Of a stretch of DNA of 64,000 bases, positions 8,398 through 16,680 are shown piece by piece. The stretch comes from Actinoallomurus sp963823735 (GTDB taxonomy: Bacteria; Actinomycetota; Actinomycetes; Streptosporangiales; Streptosporangiaceae), in NCBI GenBank assembly GCA_963823735.1, contig CAWGMO010000010.1, forward strand, positions 620,001 to 684,000, read 5' to 3'. How positions within the stretch are numbered: position 1 is the stretch's first letter; each line of letters begins with the position of its first letter. The translations under genes were made by a program, and so were the position numbers. The notes under the pieces were generated by a model. That model worked only from the letters and a program-made list of their open reading frames with translations, was not told the DNA's origin and searched no databases.

Positions 8398-9599
8398 GAC
8401 ACCGGCAGCGGATGGACGGTGTTGCTGATGATCGAAGGGACCGGGGTGAGGGTGCCGGTCGCGATGGTCAGCGACGGGAAGCGTTCGAACAGCGCCGGCA
8501 GGGCGATCTCCGCCTCCAGGCGCGCCAGTGACGCGCCGACGCAGAAGTGGACGCCGTGGCCGAAGGACAGGTGCGGCGACGCCGGACGCGTCGCGTCGAA
8601 CCGCCCGGCGTCCTCGCCGTACTGCTCGGCGTCGCGGCCCGCGGCGGCGTACGAGGCCAGAATGGCGTCGCCACGGCGGATGATCACGCCCCCGGCGTCG
8701 ATGTCCTCGGTGGCGAAGCGCATCGGGAAGTGGCCGAGCGGGGAGTCCCAGCGCAGCGCCTCCTCGATCACCGCACGCCATGGCACTCTGCCGGAGGTGA
8801 CGAGGTTCAGCTGGCCGGGGTCGGCGAGCAGCGCGCGCACGGCGTTGGAGATCAGGGCGGTCACCGTGCCGTGCCCGGCGACGAGGAGGGTCGCCAGCGT
8901 GCCGACCAGTTCGGCCTCGCTGAGCACCTCCCCTTCATCCGTGACGGCGTCGATCAGCGCGCTGGTGAGGTCGTCGCGAGGGGCCGCGCGGCGGTCGGCG
9001 ACGAAGGCGGCGAGCAGGCCGGACAGGGCGCGGGAGTTGGCGATCTCGTCGGCGGGCGCCGTGACGGTGCTGACCGTGACCGACGCGAGCCTCCGCAGCT
9101 CGGCGCGCCGCTCCACCGGGAACCCCAGCAGGTCGCAGATGACCGTCAGCGGCAGCGGATACGCGAAGAGCCGCTGCAGGTCGGCCGGGCCCTCGGCCAA
9201 GGCGTCGGCGAGGTCGTCGAGCAGCGCGCCGACCGTACGCTCGATGTCCGGGCGCAGCGTCGCGACGCGGCGCGGGGTGAAGGCCTGGGAGACGAGGGCG
9301 CGCAGCCGCCGGTGGTCGGCGCCGTCGGCGGTGGCCATCGAGGGGTTCGTCACGAAGGCGGTCAGCGGCCAGCCGTCGGGGACCTCACCCTCGGCCAGGG
9401 CCCGCCAGTGGCGCGCGTTCGTCGCGACGCGCGGGTCGGCGAGCAGGTCGCGGAGCAGCCGGTAACGCGTCACCGCCCACGCGGTGACACCACCGGGCAG
9501 CTCGACCAGGACGGCCGCTCCCTGCTCGCGTAACCGGGCGTTCTGCCCGTGAAGGTCCCTGCTCCGGGGGTCGAGGCGTACGGGAAGCGGCGTTGTCAT
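8388..9599 (-). CDS. Cytochrome P450
   Basis: The protein has 403 residues from an ATG with GAGAGGAG upstream, the typical length of soluble actinomycete class I P450s. Visible landmarks are the I-helix AGHGTVT (241-247, with the proton-relay Thr), ExxR at 280-283, and the haem loop FGHGVHFCVGASLARLE with proximal Cys353. It needs ferredoxin and reductase partners, and none is encoded in the window. It could hydroxylate a xenobiotic or secondary metabolite; no biosynthetic cluster adjoins it. It lies 32 nt downstream of a membrane protein gene on the same strand. Confidence 0.95.
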   Translation of the reverse strand: MTTPLPVRLDPRSRDLHGQNARLREQGAAVLVELPGGVTAWAVTRYRLLRDLLADPRVATNARHWRALAEGEVPDGWPLTAFVTNPSMATADGADHRRLRALVSQAFTPRRVATLRPDIERTVGALLDDLADALAEGPADLQRLFAYPLPLTVICDLLGFPVERRAELRRLASVTVSTVTAPADEIANSRALSGLLAAFVADRRAAPRDDLTSALIDAVTDEGEVLSEAELVGTLATLLVAGHGTVTALISNAVRALLADPGQLNLVTSGRVPWRAVIEEALRWDSPLGHFPMRFATEDIDAGGVIIRRGDAILASYAAAGRDAEQYGEDAGRFDATRPASPHLSFGHGVHFCVGASLARLEAEIALPALFERFPSLTIATGTLTPVPSIISNTVHPLPVSQA

Positions 9600-9631
9600 C
9601 GGGGCTCCTCTCGAATGGAGCGGGTGAGCTG

Positions 9632-10378
9632 TCACCGCCATCGGCGGCGGGGGTACCGGCGCGCGTCGGCGACGGCGAAGTTCACCTTGACCAGGACGAC
9701 CGCCCCGGCCACGACGAGCGGGAGGACGTACCACGCGGGGCCCCAGCGGCCGACGATCAGGTACCCGACGAAGCCGCCCCACCACGCGCCGAAGCCCGCG
9801 CCGACGGCGTCCTCCTCGAAGGGCGGCGCGAAGGTGACGATCAGCATGACGCCGGTCCAGGCGATCAGCCAGGCGAGCGTGAGCTTCCAGGTCGACCACT
9901 GGTCGTCGCTGTGGGTGCCGATCGAGATCCGCTTGATCCGGCCGTGCCAGCGGTCGACGTTCGCCTGCGCGCCGGTCCTCGCCACGTGGTACAGCCCGTA
10001 CCCGACGTCGAACGTGTGCCGCCTGCCGTCGTCGGTCCGCAGGACGACCGTGTACGTCGTGGTCTGCGAGGCGAGCACGTGCGCCGGCCGCATGAAGTAG
10101 ATCGGCGGCTGGACTGGGGGCGGCGGCGGTTGCGGCTGGGGCGGCCAGTTGGGGTCCGGCGGGTCGGGGTCGTCATGGGTCTCGGTGGACCGTGAGACGA
10201 CGACCGCGTGGGAACGGGTGACGCAGTCGGCGTGCCGGACCGCCGTCGCGGCGCAGAGCCCGGCGTGCTCGAACCGCTGCCGGTCGTCGTACGGCCCGGA
10301 GCCCAGGAGGTAGCCGCCGAGTATCAGCGCGGCACCCGCCGCGAGCGCCGCCCAGTGTCGTAACGTCATCCTCCGCAC
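9632..10378 (-). CDS. DUF3592-like membrane protein with a proline-rich insert
   Basis: The protein has 248 residues. It has an N-terminal membrane anchor (about 8-26), a Pro-rich stretch (residues 70-92, runs of PPPP and QP), a central extracytoplasmic beta-rich part (TYTVVLRTDDGRRHTFDV and VDRWHGRI), and two C-terminal hydrophobic segments (about 170-220). This order resembles DUF3592 proteins, whose function is unknown. The start could be the ATG at 10378 or at 10369. It lies between the pentapeptide-repeat gene and the P450 on the same strand. Confidence 0.7.
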   Translation of the reverse strand: MRRMTLRHWAALAAGAALILGGYLLGSGPYDDRQRFEHAGLCAATAVRHADCVTRSHAVVVSRSTETHDDPDPPDPNWPPQPQPPPPPVQPPIYFMRPAHVLASQTTTYTVVLRTDDGRRHTFDVGYGLYHVARTGAQANVDRWHGRIKRISIGTHSDDQWSTWKLTLAWLIAWTGVMLIVTFAPPFEEDAVGAGFGAWWGGFVGYLIVGRWGPAWYVLPLVVAGAVVLVKVNFAVADARRYPRRRWR

Positions 10379-10436
10379 GGTCCCAGGATGCTGTGCCGGA
10401 CGCCGTTCTTCGACGCATTTTCCGGGCGACTATGCG

Positions 10437-11258
10437 TTATTTCCGGCTCGACCAGTGCGGCGGACGCGTGACCGATGCCGGGAGCCTGGTGCGGTCGTCG
10501 CCCCGCGCGGCGTTGACCTGGGCCTGGGTCAGGAACAGGCACGCGGAAAGGTCGGCGCCGCGTACGTCGGTGTCGCGGAAGTCCGCGCCGATCACGTCGG
10601 CGGTGCGCAGGTCGGCGTCGCGGAGGTCGGCTGCGATCAGGAGGGCACCTCGCAGGCTCACGCCGCGCAGGTCGGCGCCGCGAAGCTCGGCGCCCATGAG
10701 GTCCGCGCCCCGGTGGTCCCTCCGCTTGCGGCGGACGCCCCCGCGAATGAGCTCGCTCGTCTTCAACAGCAGCTCGTCGACCCGGCTCCGGTGGGCGGCG
10801 ACGTCGACCCTCTCCAGCTCGTCGGGACGGCCGAGCGTGAGGCTCTCGGTCTCGTCGAGCAGGCGGCGCAGGTCGTCGTGGAGCGGGCGGGCGGCGTCCA
10901 GGGTCAGCGCCTCGGTGAGGTACCAGAGCAGCTCGTGCAACTGCCGCATGACGGGGAAGACGGCGAACATCCGCCGCGCCGTCTCGGGCGCCTCACGCCA
11001 GCTCCGCCCCTCGAAGGTGACCTGCGCGACCTTCTGCCCGGCGCCGAAACAGTCGAAGGCGGTGCAGCCGGGAAAGCCCGAGGCGCGCAGGCGGGTGTGG
11101 ATGCCGCACTGGAAGCCGGTCTGAAGATTGGGGCAGGGCTTTCCGGCGTCCTTGGTGATGGCGAAGTCCGCCGAGGCCGAGAACGGCAGGGCGACGCAGC
11201 ACAGTCCGAAGCAGTCACCACAGTCGGCCAGCAGGTCACGGCGGCTCAGGTCTGGCAT
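10437..11258 (-). CDS. Pentapeptide-repeat protein with an N-terminal cysteine cluster
   Basis: The protein has 273 residues. Eight cysteines lie in the first 70 residues (13, 16, 20, 21, 42, 51, 65, 70), starting C-x2-C-x3-CC, which suggests a metal or Fe-S site. A helical middle follows, then about 11 pentapeptide repeats of the A(D/E)LRG type (about 183-240), which fold into a right-handed quadrilateral beta-helix. Related pentapeptide proteins include DNA mimics that protect gyrase, but most have no known role. It could be an operon partner of the upstream marR gene (55 nt away, same strand). Confidence 0.8.
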   Translation of the reverse strand: MPDLSRRDLLADCGDCFGLCCVALPFSASADFAITKDAGKPCPNLQTGFQCGIHTRLRASGFPGCTAFDCFGAGQKVAQVTFEGRSWREAPETARRMFAVFPVMRQLHELLWYLTEALTLDAARPLHDDLRRLLDETESLTLGRPDELERVDVAAHRSRVDELLLKTSELIRGGVRRKRRDHRGADLMGAELRGADLRGVSLRGALLIAADLRDADLRTADVIGADFRDTDVRGADLSACLFLTQAQVNAARGDDRTRLPASVTRPPHWSSRK

Positions 11259-11313
11259 CGTTCCTCGGTATCGGACAGCACGGGCGGTACCCCCGACTCT
11301 ACCGGCGGCGCCC

Positions 11314-11736
11314 TCAGTCCGAGCGGTTCCCTGTGTCGATGACGGTGAGGAGTTCGCGCAGCGTCTCGCGCTGCCCGGCCGAAAGCGGGGCGAGGAGCTC
11401 CGCGACCGCCTCGCGGCGGGCGGTGGCCATGTGGTCGCGGGTGGCGCGGCCCTTCTCCGTGGGTGCCACCAGCAGCGACCGGCGGTTGGCCGGGTCAGGG
11501 GTTCGCGCGGCGAGGCCGGCCGACTCCAGGGCGTCGACGAGGGTGGTCACCGAGCGGGGGACGACGCCCAGGCGGCCGGCGAGGTCGACCATGCGCAGCG
11601 GCGCGCCGTCTCCGACGATCACTCTCAGGGCGCGCGCCTGGGCCGGGGTGAGGCCCAGCGGGGCCAGGCGCTGGACCTGGTTGCGGCGTATCCGCTTGGA
11701 CGCCCGCAGGAACAGGTCCGCCAGCTCGCTCTCCAT
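11314..11736 (-). CDS. MarR-family transcriptional regulator
   Basis: The protein has 140 residues, normal for MarR. The winged helix is at about 45-105 (RMVDLAGRLGVVPRSVTTLVDAL followed by the wing DPANRRSLLV), flanked by dimerisation helices. It is divergent from an ABC exporter gene with an 85-bp gap containing inverted repeats, the classic layout of a repressor of a drug efflux pump that is relieved by the exporter's substrate. The regulation is inferred from layout. Confidence 0.9.
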   Translation of the reverse strand: MESELADLFLRASKRIRRNQVQRLAPLGLTPAQARALRVIVGDGAPLRMVDLAGRLGVVPRSVTTLVDALESAGLAARTPDPANRRSLLVAPTEKGRATRDHMATARREAVAELLAPLSAGQRETLRELLTVIDTGNRSD

Positions 11737-11738
11737 GT

Positions 11739-11789
11739 AACTGAGCTTACCTCATTGTCTTTGGGAATAACTATGAGCCATACTCAGTT
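11739..11789. promoter_or_regulatory. Candidate MarR operator region
   Basis: AACTGAG (11739-11745) and CTCAGTT (11783-11789) are perfect inverted 7-mers. An inner AACTATGAG (11769-11777) gives an imperfect shorter palindrome with the right arm. The stretch is AT-rich compared with its surroundings and lies between the divergent marR and exporter genes. Confidence 0.4.
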
Positions 11790-11821
11790 TGGCATCACAA
11801 GACATCAATGAGGAGCCGCCT

Positions 11822-13594
11822 GTGAAGTCCGCCGAAACCCGCGAACCAGCTCAGATACGGCGCATCCTGCGCCTCTTCCACCCCTACCGCAGCCGCCTCG
11901 CCCTGGTCGCCCTCCTGGTCGGCCTGTCCTCGCTCGTGGCGCTGGCCTCGCCGTTCATGCTGCGCGAGGTCCTCGACGTCGCGCTGCCGCAGGGCCGTAC
12001 GGGCCTGCTCGCCGCGCTCGCCGTCGGCATGATCGCCGTGGCCGTGCTGACCAGCGTCTTCAGCGTGCTGCAGACCTACATCTCCACCGGCGTCGGCCAG
12101 CGCGTCATGCACGACCTGCGCACTGCCGTCTACGCGCACCTCCAGCGCATGCCGCTGGCGTTCTTCACCCGCACGCGTACCGGCGAGGTCCAGTCCCGTA
12201 TCGCCAACGACATCGGCGGGATGCAGTCCACCGTCACGTCCACGGCCACCTCGCTCGTCTCCAACTTCACGTCGGTGACCGCCACCGTCATCGCGATGGT
12301 CGCCCTCGACTGGCGGCTGACCCTCGTCTCGCTGGTCATGCTGCCGTTCTTCGTGTGGGTGAGCCGCCGCGTCGGCAGCGAGCGCAGGAAGATCACCTCC
12401 AAGCGGCAGGGCCAGCTCGCCGCGATGTCGGCGATCGTGGAGGAGTCGCTGTCGGTGAGCGGCATCCTGCTCGGCCGTACGATGGGCCGCTCCCGCGCGC
12501 TGACCGACCAGTTCGCCGACGAGTCGCGTGACCTCGTCGACCTGGAGATCCGCGCCAGCATGGCCGGCCGCTGGCGGCAGTCCACCATCCAGATCGTCAT
12601 GTCGGCGATGCCCGCCGTCATCTACTGGGCCGCCGGCCTCACCGTCTCCCGTGGCCACGCGCTCGTCTCGATCGGCACCCTCGTGGCCTTCACGACGCTG
12701 CAGTCGAGCCTGTTCCGCCCGATGGTCCAGCTGCTCCAGACGGGCGTCGACGTCCAGAGCTCGATGGCGCTGTTCAGCCGCATCTTCGAGTACCTGGACC
12801 TGAGGTCCGACATCGAGGAGCCGGCCGAGCCGCGCGAGATCCCCGAGGTCCGCGGCGACGTACGCTTCGAGCACGTCGGCTTCTCCTACGACAGCGAAGC
12901 GGGCGAGGCCCTGCGCGACGTCGACGTGAGCGTGCCCGCCGGCACGAGCCTGGCCGTGGTCGGCGAGACCGGCTCCGGCAAGACGACCCTCAGCTACCTG
13001 GTGCCCAGGTTGTACGACGCGACGTCGGGCCGGGTCACCATCGACGGTGTCGACGTACGCGACCTGGCCTTCACCGGCATCGCCGACGCCGTCGGCGTCG
13101 TGTCACAGGAGACGTACCTGTTCCACGCCTCGGTCGCCGACAACCTCCGCTTCGCCAAACCCGACGCGACCGATGAGGAACTCCACGCCGCCGCCCGCGC
13201 CGCCCAGATCCACGACCACATCAGCGGCCTGCCCGACGGCTACGACACGCTGGTCGGGGAGCGCGGCTACCGTTTCTCCGGCGGGGAGAAGCAGCGGCTG
13301 GCCATCGCCCGCACCATCCTGCGCAACCCGCCCATCCTCGTCCTGGACGAGGCGACCAGCGCGCTGGACACCCAGACCGAGCGCGCCGTGCAGCAGGCCA
13401 TCGACGCCCTCGCGCGTGGCCGTACGACCATCACGATCGCCCACCGCCTGTCCACGATCCGCGACGCCGACCAGATCATCGTCCTGGACCACGGCCGGGT
13501 CGCCGAGCGCGGCACGCACGACGAGCTCCTCGCCCTGGGCGGCCACTACGCCGCCCTGGTCTCCAGGGACGACGCCCTCGCCCCGGTGGCGTGA
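11822..13594 (+). CDS. ABC exporter, fused permease-ATPase (multidrug type)
   Basis: The protein has 590 residues from a GTG with GAGGAG 6 nt upstream. Residues 20-310 form the six-helix type I exporter domain. The ATPase half has Walker A GETGSGKTT, Q-loop VSQETYLF, signature FSGGEKQRLAIAR, Walker B ILVLDEATSALD and H-loop IAHRLST. As a half-transporter it must dimerise. Divergence from a MarR regulator favours drug or metabolite efflux. All catalytic motifs are intact. Confidence 0.92.
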   Translation: MKSAETREPAQIRRILRLFHPYRSRLALVALLVGLSSLVALASPFMLREVLDVALPQGRTGLLAALAVGMIAVAVLTSVFSVLQTYISTGVGQRVMHDLRTAVYAHLQRMPLAFFTRTRTGEVQSRIANDIGGMQSTVTSTATSLVSNFTSVTATVIAMVALDWRLTLVSLVMLPFFVWVSRRVGSERRKITSKRQGQLAAMSAIVEESLSVSGILLGRTMGRSRALTDQFADESRDLVDLEIRASMAGRWRQSTIQIVMSAMPAVIYWAAGLTVSRGHALVSIGTLVAFTTLQSSLFRPMVQLLQTGVDVQSSMALFSRIFEYLDLRSDIEEPAEPREIPEVRGDVRFEHVGFSYDSEAGEALRDVDVSVPAGTSLAVVGETGSGKTTLSYLVPRLYDATSGRVTIDGVDVRDLAFTGIADAVGVVSQETYLFHASVADNLRFAKPDATDEELHAAARAAQIHDHISGLPDGYDTLVGERGYRFSGGEKQRLAIARTILRNPPILVLDEATSALDTQTERAVQQAIDALARGRTTITIAHRLSTIRDADQIIVLDHGRVAERGTHDELLALGGHYAALVSRDDALAPVA

Positions 13595-13629
13595 ACCCGC
13601 GGCGGCGCCGCGCACGTGTCATCTGTGTG

Positions 13630-14136
13630 ATGACGACTCCGCGAGAGCCGCTGTCGGCCGTCGACCTGCGCGTCGCGGCGGACTACGGCCAGATCATGAT
13701 CTACTCCGACCCGGCGGTCGACTGGGACGACGCGTTCGACGCGCTGGAAGACGCGTGGGACGGCGAGCGGTTCGTCGGCACCGCCGGCGGCCTCCTCGAC
13801 CTGCTGACCCCGGGGACCCGCAACGCCGAGACCCCGATGCGGATCGAGGTCTGGTCCAGCGTGCCGCCCGCCGACACCGAAGAGTGGTTCGACGAGGTCG
13901 ACGTGGACCTGGACGTCCCCGACGGCCGCCTGGTCTTCCAGGCGCCGGAGAGCGGCGGCCAGATCCCGGTCCAGGTCACCGCGGGCCGCTACCGGGCCCG
14001 TGTCTCCGGCGCCGGCTACACCGCTACGGGCGACGAGGGGTCCGACGGCGACGACCACTACCGCCTGCGCCTCTGGCCCCGCGAGGCCGACACCGCGCCG
14101 ATACGCCGCGCGGCCTGGCCGGGCCGTACCTTCTAG
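13630..14136 (+). CDS. Conserved acidic protein of unknown function
   Basis: The protein has 168 residues if the ATG at 13630 is used; a GTG at 13591 that overlaps the exporter stop would add an Arg-rich leader. It is rich in Asp/Glu, has no signal peptide or membrane segment, and shows alternating beta-strand patterns (MRIEVWSSVPPADTEEWFDE, GRYRARVSGAGY). I do not recognise the family. Its position directly after the exporter may reflect an operon. It ends 4 nt into the convergent chain-length gene. Confidence 0.7.
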   Translation: MTTPREPLSAVDLRVAADYGQIMIYSDPAVDWDDAFDALEDAWDGERFVGTAGGLLDLLTPGTRNAETPMRIEVWSSVPPADTEEWFDEVDVDLDVPDGRLVFQAPESGGQIPVQVTAGRYRARVSGAGYTATGDEGSDGDDHYRLRLWPREADTAPIRRAAWPGRTF

Positions 14137-15449
14137 GAGCCCTCCGCCGCGAGCGCCCGCCGTCCCGCGGACCGTACGGCCACGGGGTCGGACAGGATCC
14201 GGCCCGACGGCTGGGCGAAGTTCAGGACGGTGCCCAGGATCTGGGCGCCGACGCGGTCCAGCCGGTCGGCGGCCCGCGCCACCTCCCCGCGCCGCGTACG
14301 CGCGTACCGGGTGACGAGGACGGCGCCCGCGCAGCCGTGCGCGAGGATCGCGGTGTCGATCGTGGACAGGACCGGCGGCGCGTCGTACAGCACGATGTCG
14401 GCGCGCTCCGCGAGCTCGGCGGCGATCGAGGGCAGCTCGGTCAGGACTCCCCCGGCGTCCGGCAGCACCCGGAGTGAGTCCGGTCCCCACTGGACGAGGG
14501 AGTCGTCGAGCTGCCGGTCGCCGACCAGCACGCCGGGCAGTGACGCCGCGCCGCGGAAACCGCCGGTGAAGTACGGCCGCACGGGGTCCGCGTCGACGAG
14601 GATCACCTTCAGGCCGAGGTCGGCGAGTGCGACCGCGAGGCCGCGGGCGACCGTGGACGCGCCCTCGCCGGTGACCGCGCCGGTGACGACCAGCGAACCG
14701 GGCAGTCCGTCGCGGCCGAAACGCAGGCCGGCGGCGAGCGAGCGGAACGCCTCCGTCCGTCCGGACGCCGGCGCGGCCACGGCGCCGCGGCCGGCGCCGA
14801 CGACACCCAGCACGGCGCCGGCACCGGCCTCGCGCAGCGCGGGGACGGACGTCACCGACGTGTCCGTCAGCTCACGCAGGATGGCGGCGACCGTCCCGAC
14901 GAGCAGCCCGATCACCAGGCCGAGCGCGAGGTTGAGCAGCGGGCGCGGGCTCACCGGCGCCATCGACGGCTCCGCGTCGTCCGCGATCGTGATCTTCGCG
15001 GTGGAGTGCGCGCTCTCCAGGCCGCTCGCGTACGACGCGAACTCGGTCCCGAGCGTGTGGGCGATCTGCATGGCCAGGATGGGCGAGCCGTCCGTGACGG
15101 TGACCCGCAGCAGAACGGTCTGCGGGACGGCCTCGGCGGTGATCCGCTGCTGGATCTCCTCGGCGGTCAGGCCGTCGCGCAGCGCCTTGGCCACCTTGTC
15201 CGTGACGCTCCGGCTGCGGATCAGCTTCGCGTACGACTTCGCGCGCTCCTGCGACAGCAGGATGCCCTGGTACGCCGCCGACGCGTTTCCTCCGTCGTCG
15301 GGCGCGGACACGACCAGCGTGATCGACGAGGCGTACACCGGCTCGGCCCGCAGGGTCGCGAAGGCAGCCGCGGTGAGCGCCAGCAGCACCGACGCCGCCA
15401 CGAGGACCCATCGGCGGCGCAGGACGCGCAGGTAGTAGAGCAGCTCCAT
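14133..15449 (-). CDS. Polysaccharide chain-length/BY-kinase-like protein with degenerate P-loop
   Basis: The protein has 438 residues. Residues 1-195 are a Wzz-type domain with membrane segments at about 13-33 and 170-192 around a periplasmic-side coiled region. Residues 230-438 are a ParA/BY-kinase-like ATPase fold. Walker A' (VILVDADP, 282-289) and Walker B (DIVLYDAPPVL) are clear. The P-loop reads TGEGASTVA, however: Ala264 (codon GCG) replaces the invariant Lys, and no C-terminal Tyr cluster is visible. It probably controls polymer length or export without normal kinase activity. It lies 11 nt downstream of the polyprenyl-phosphate transferase gene. Confidence 0.85.
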   Translation of the reverse strand: MELLYYLRVLRRRWVLVAASVLLALTAAAFATLRAEPVYASSITLVVSAPDDGGNASAAYQGILLSQERAKSYAKLIRSRSVTDKVAKALRDGLTAEEIQQRITAEAVPQTVLLRVTVTDGSPILAMQIAHTLGTEFASYASGLESAHSTAKITIADDAEPSMAPVSPRPLLNLALGLVIGLLVGTVAAILRELTDTSVTSVPALREAGAGAVLGVVGAGRGAVAAPASGRTEAFRSLAAGLRFGRDGLPGSLVVTGAVTGEGASTVARGLAVALADLGLKVILVDADPVRPYFTGGFRGAASLPGVLVGDRQLDDSLVQWGPDSLRVLPDAGGVLTELPSIAAELAERADIVLYDAPPVLSTIDTAILAHGCAGAVLVTRYARTRRGEVARAADRLDRVGAQILGTVLNFAQPSGRILSDPVAVRSAGRRALAAEGS

Positions 15450-15460
15450 GGTGCCGCCTT

Positions 15461-16477
15461 TCACATCGGTACTCGGGCCGGGGCAGGTGAGCGCTCGTCG
15501 TGCGCGGCGTAGACCGGCACCTTCTGCAGCGCCCAGACCACGAGTGCTCCCAGCAGGCCGGCGACGGTGAGCGGTACGGCGGCGGGCACCTGGTGGTGCA
15601 CGATCGGGATCGCGGCCAGGCACGTGAGCGCGGCCGTCCCGGCGAGCGCGAACGCCACCTGCCAGGTGCGGAGGCCGAGCCGGCGCAGCCGGTGCGAGAC
15701 GTGGTCGGTTCCGCCCAGCAGCGGCGAACGGCCCGCGCGGCGCCGCGACACCATGACGACGCACGTGTCGACGGTCGCGACGAAGGTCGCCAGCACCGGC
15801 CCGGCGACCCGCGTGCCGTGGGCCGACGGCGCGAAGACCAGCAGCGCCGACGACGCGATGACGAAGCCGATGAACAGCGACCCCGCGTCGCCCATGAAGA
15901 TCCGTGCCGGGGGCCAGTTGTGCGGGAGGAAGCCCGCGCACCCGCAGGCCAGCGCGACGAGCAGCACCGCCACGCTCCGCTGCCCCGTCATGAGCGCGGT
16001 GAGCGCGAGGGCCGCGGCCGTCGCGCACGCGACGCTCGCGGCGGCGCCGTCCATGTTGTCGAGCAGGTTGAAGGAGTTGGTGAGGACGACGATCCACAGA
16101 GCCGGGACCACGTAGTCCAGCCAGTTCCCGAACACGTTCACGTGGGCGGCGCCCGCGGTCACCGCGACCGCCGCCACCCCCTCGACGGCGAGGCGCAGAG
16201 ACGCGGGCAGCGGACGCACGTCGTCGGCGAGGCCGAGCAGCGCGACGGCCGCCGCGGGCACGAGGACGGCGCACAGAAGCCCGTCGCCTCCGGCGAGGAC
16301 CGGCAGCAGGACGCCGGCCACGATGGCGACTCCCCCCAGGTACGGCGTCGGGCGCCGATGGCCCTTCCGCGCGCCCGGATGGTCGGTCAGCGACAGATGA
16401 AGGGCGATTCTCCGGACGAACTCCGTCAACATCGCCACCAGCACAAAAGCCACCGGCCCCGCCCACGCCATTGCCAT
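15461..16477 (-). CDS. Polyprenyl-phosphate sugar-1-phosphate transferase (WecA/TagO/MraY family)
   Basis: The protein has 338 residues using the ATG at 16477, which has a G-rich site upstream; a 25-residue extension to 16552 looks non-coding. About ten membrane helices carry the family motifs: GLADD, NSFNLLDNMDGAAA, FMGDAGSLFIG and the HIP-loop-like GGTDHVSHRL. The enzyme moves a sugar-1-phosphate (often GlcNAc-1-P) from its UDP form to undecaprenyl phosphate at the inner membrane face, the first step in making the repeat unit of the polysaccharide encoded by the neighbours. Pairing with the chain-length gene supports this. Confidence 0.88.
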   Translation of the reverse strand: MAMAWAGPVAFVLVAMLTEFVRRIALHLSLTDHPGARKGHRRPTPYLGGVAIVAGVLLPVLAGGDGLLCAVLVPAAAVALLGLADDVRPLPASLRLAVEGVAAVAVTAGAAHVNVFGNWLDYVVPALWIVVLTNSFNLLDNMDGAAASVACATAAALALTALMTGQRSVAVLLVALACGCAGFLPHNWPPARIFMGDAGSLFIGFVIASSALLVFAPSAHGTRVAGPVLATFVATVDTCVVMVSRRRAGRSPLLGGTDHVSHRLRRLGLRTWQVAFALAGTAALTCLAAIPIVHHQVPAAVPLTVAGLLGALVVWALQKVPVYAAHDERSPAPARVPM

Positions 16478-16680
16478 ACCCGGCCCCCTGTCCGAACGGT
16501 CCAATGTCGAAACACGGGGCCAAACAAAGGCTTTCCAAAGACGAATAAACAAAGCGAATCTTTTGCGCGACGATCTTACGTGCTAGCCTTCGGCAGCATC
16601 CATCAATAGGTCATCGTGAATGGCGTCAAAGAATTACGAGTAACTGAAATGTGAAATGTCCATATTAGGCAGGGGGCCTG

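Noticed and set aside
16478..16552. Possible 25-codon N-terminal extension of the polyprenyl-phosphate transferase
   Set aside because: The extension is not membrane-like, lacks a ribosome-binding site, and the family starts near the first helix after 16477.
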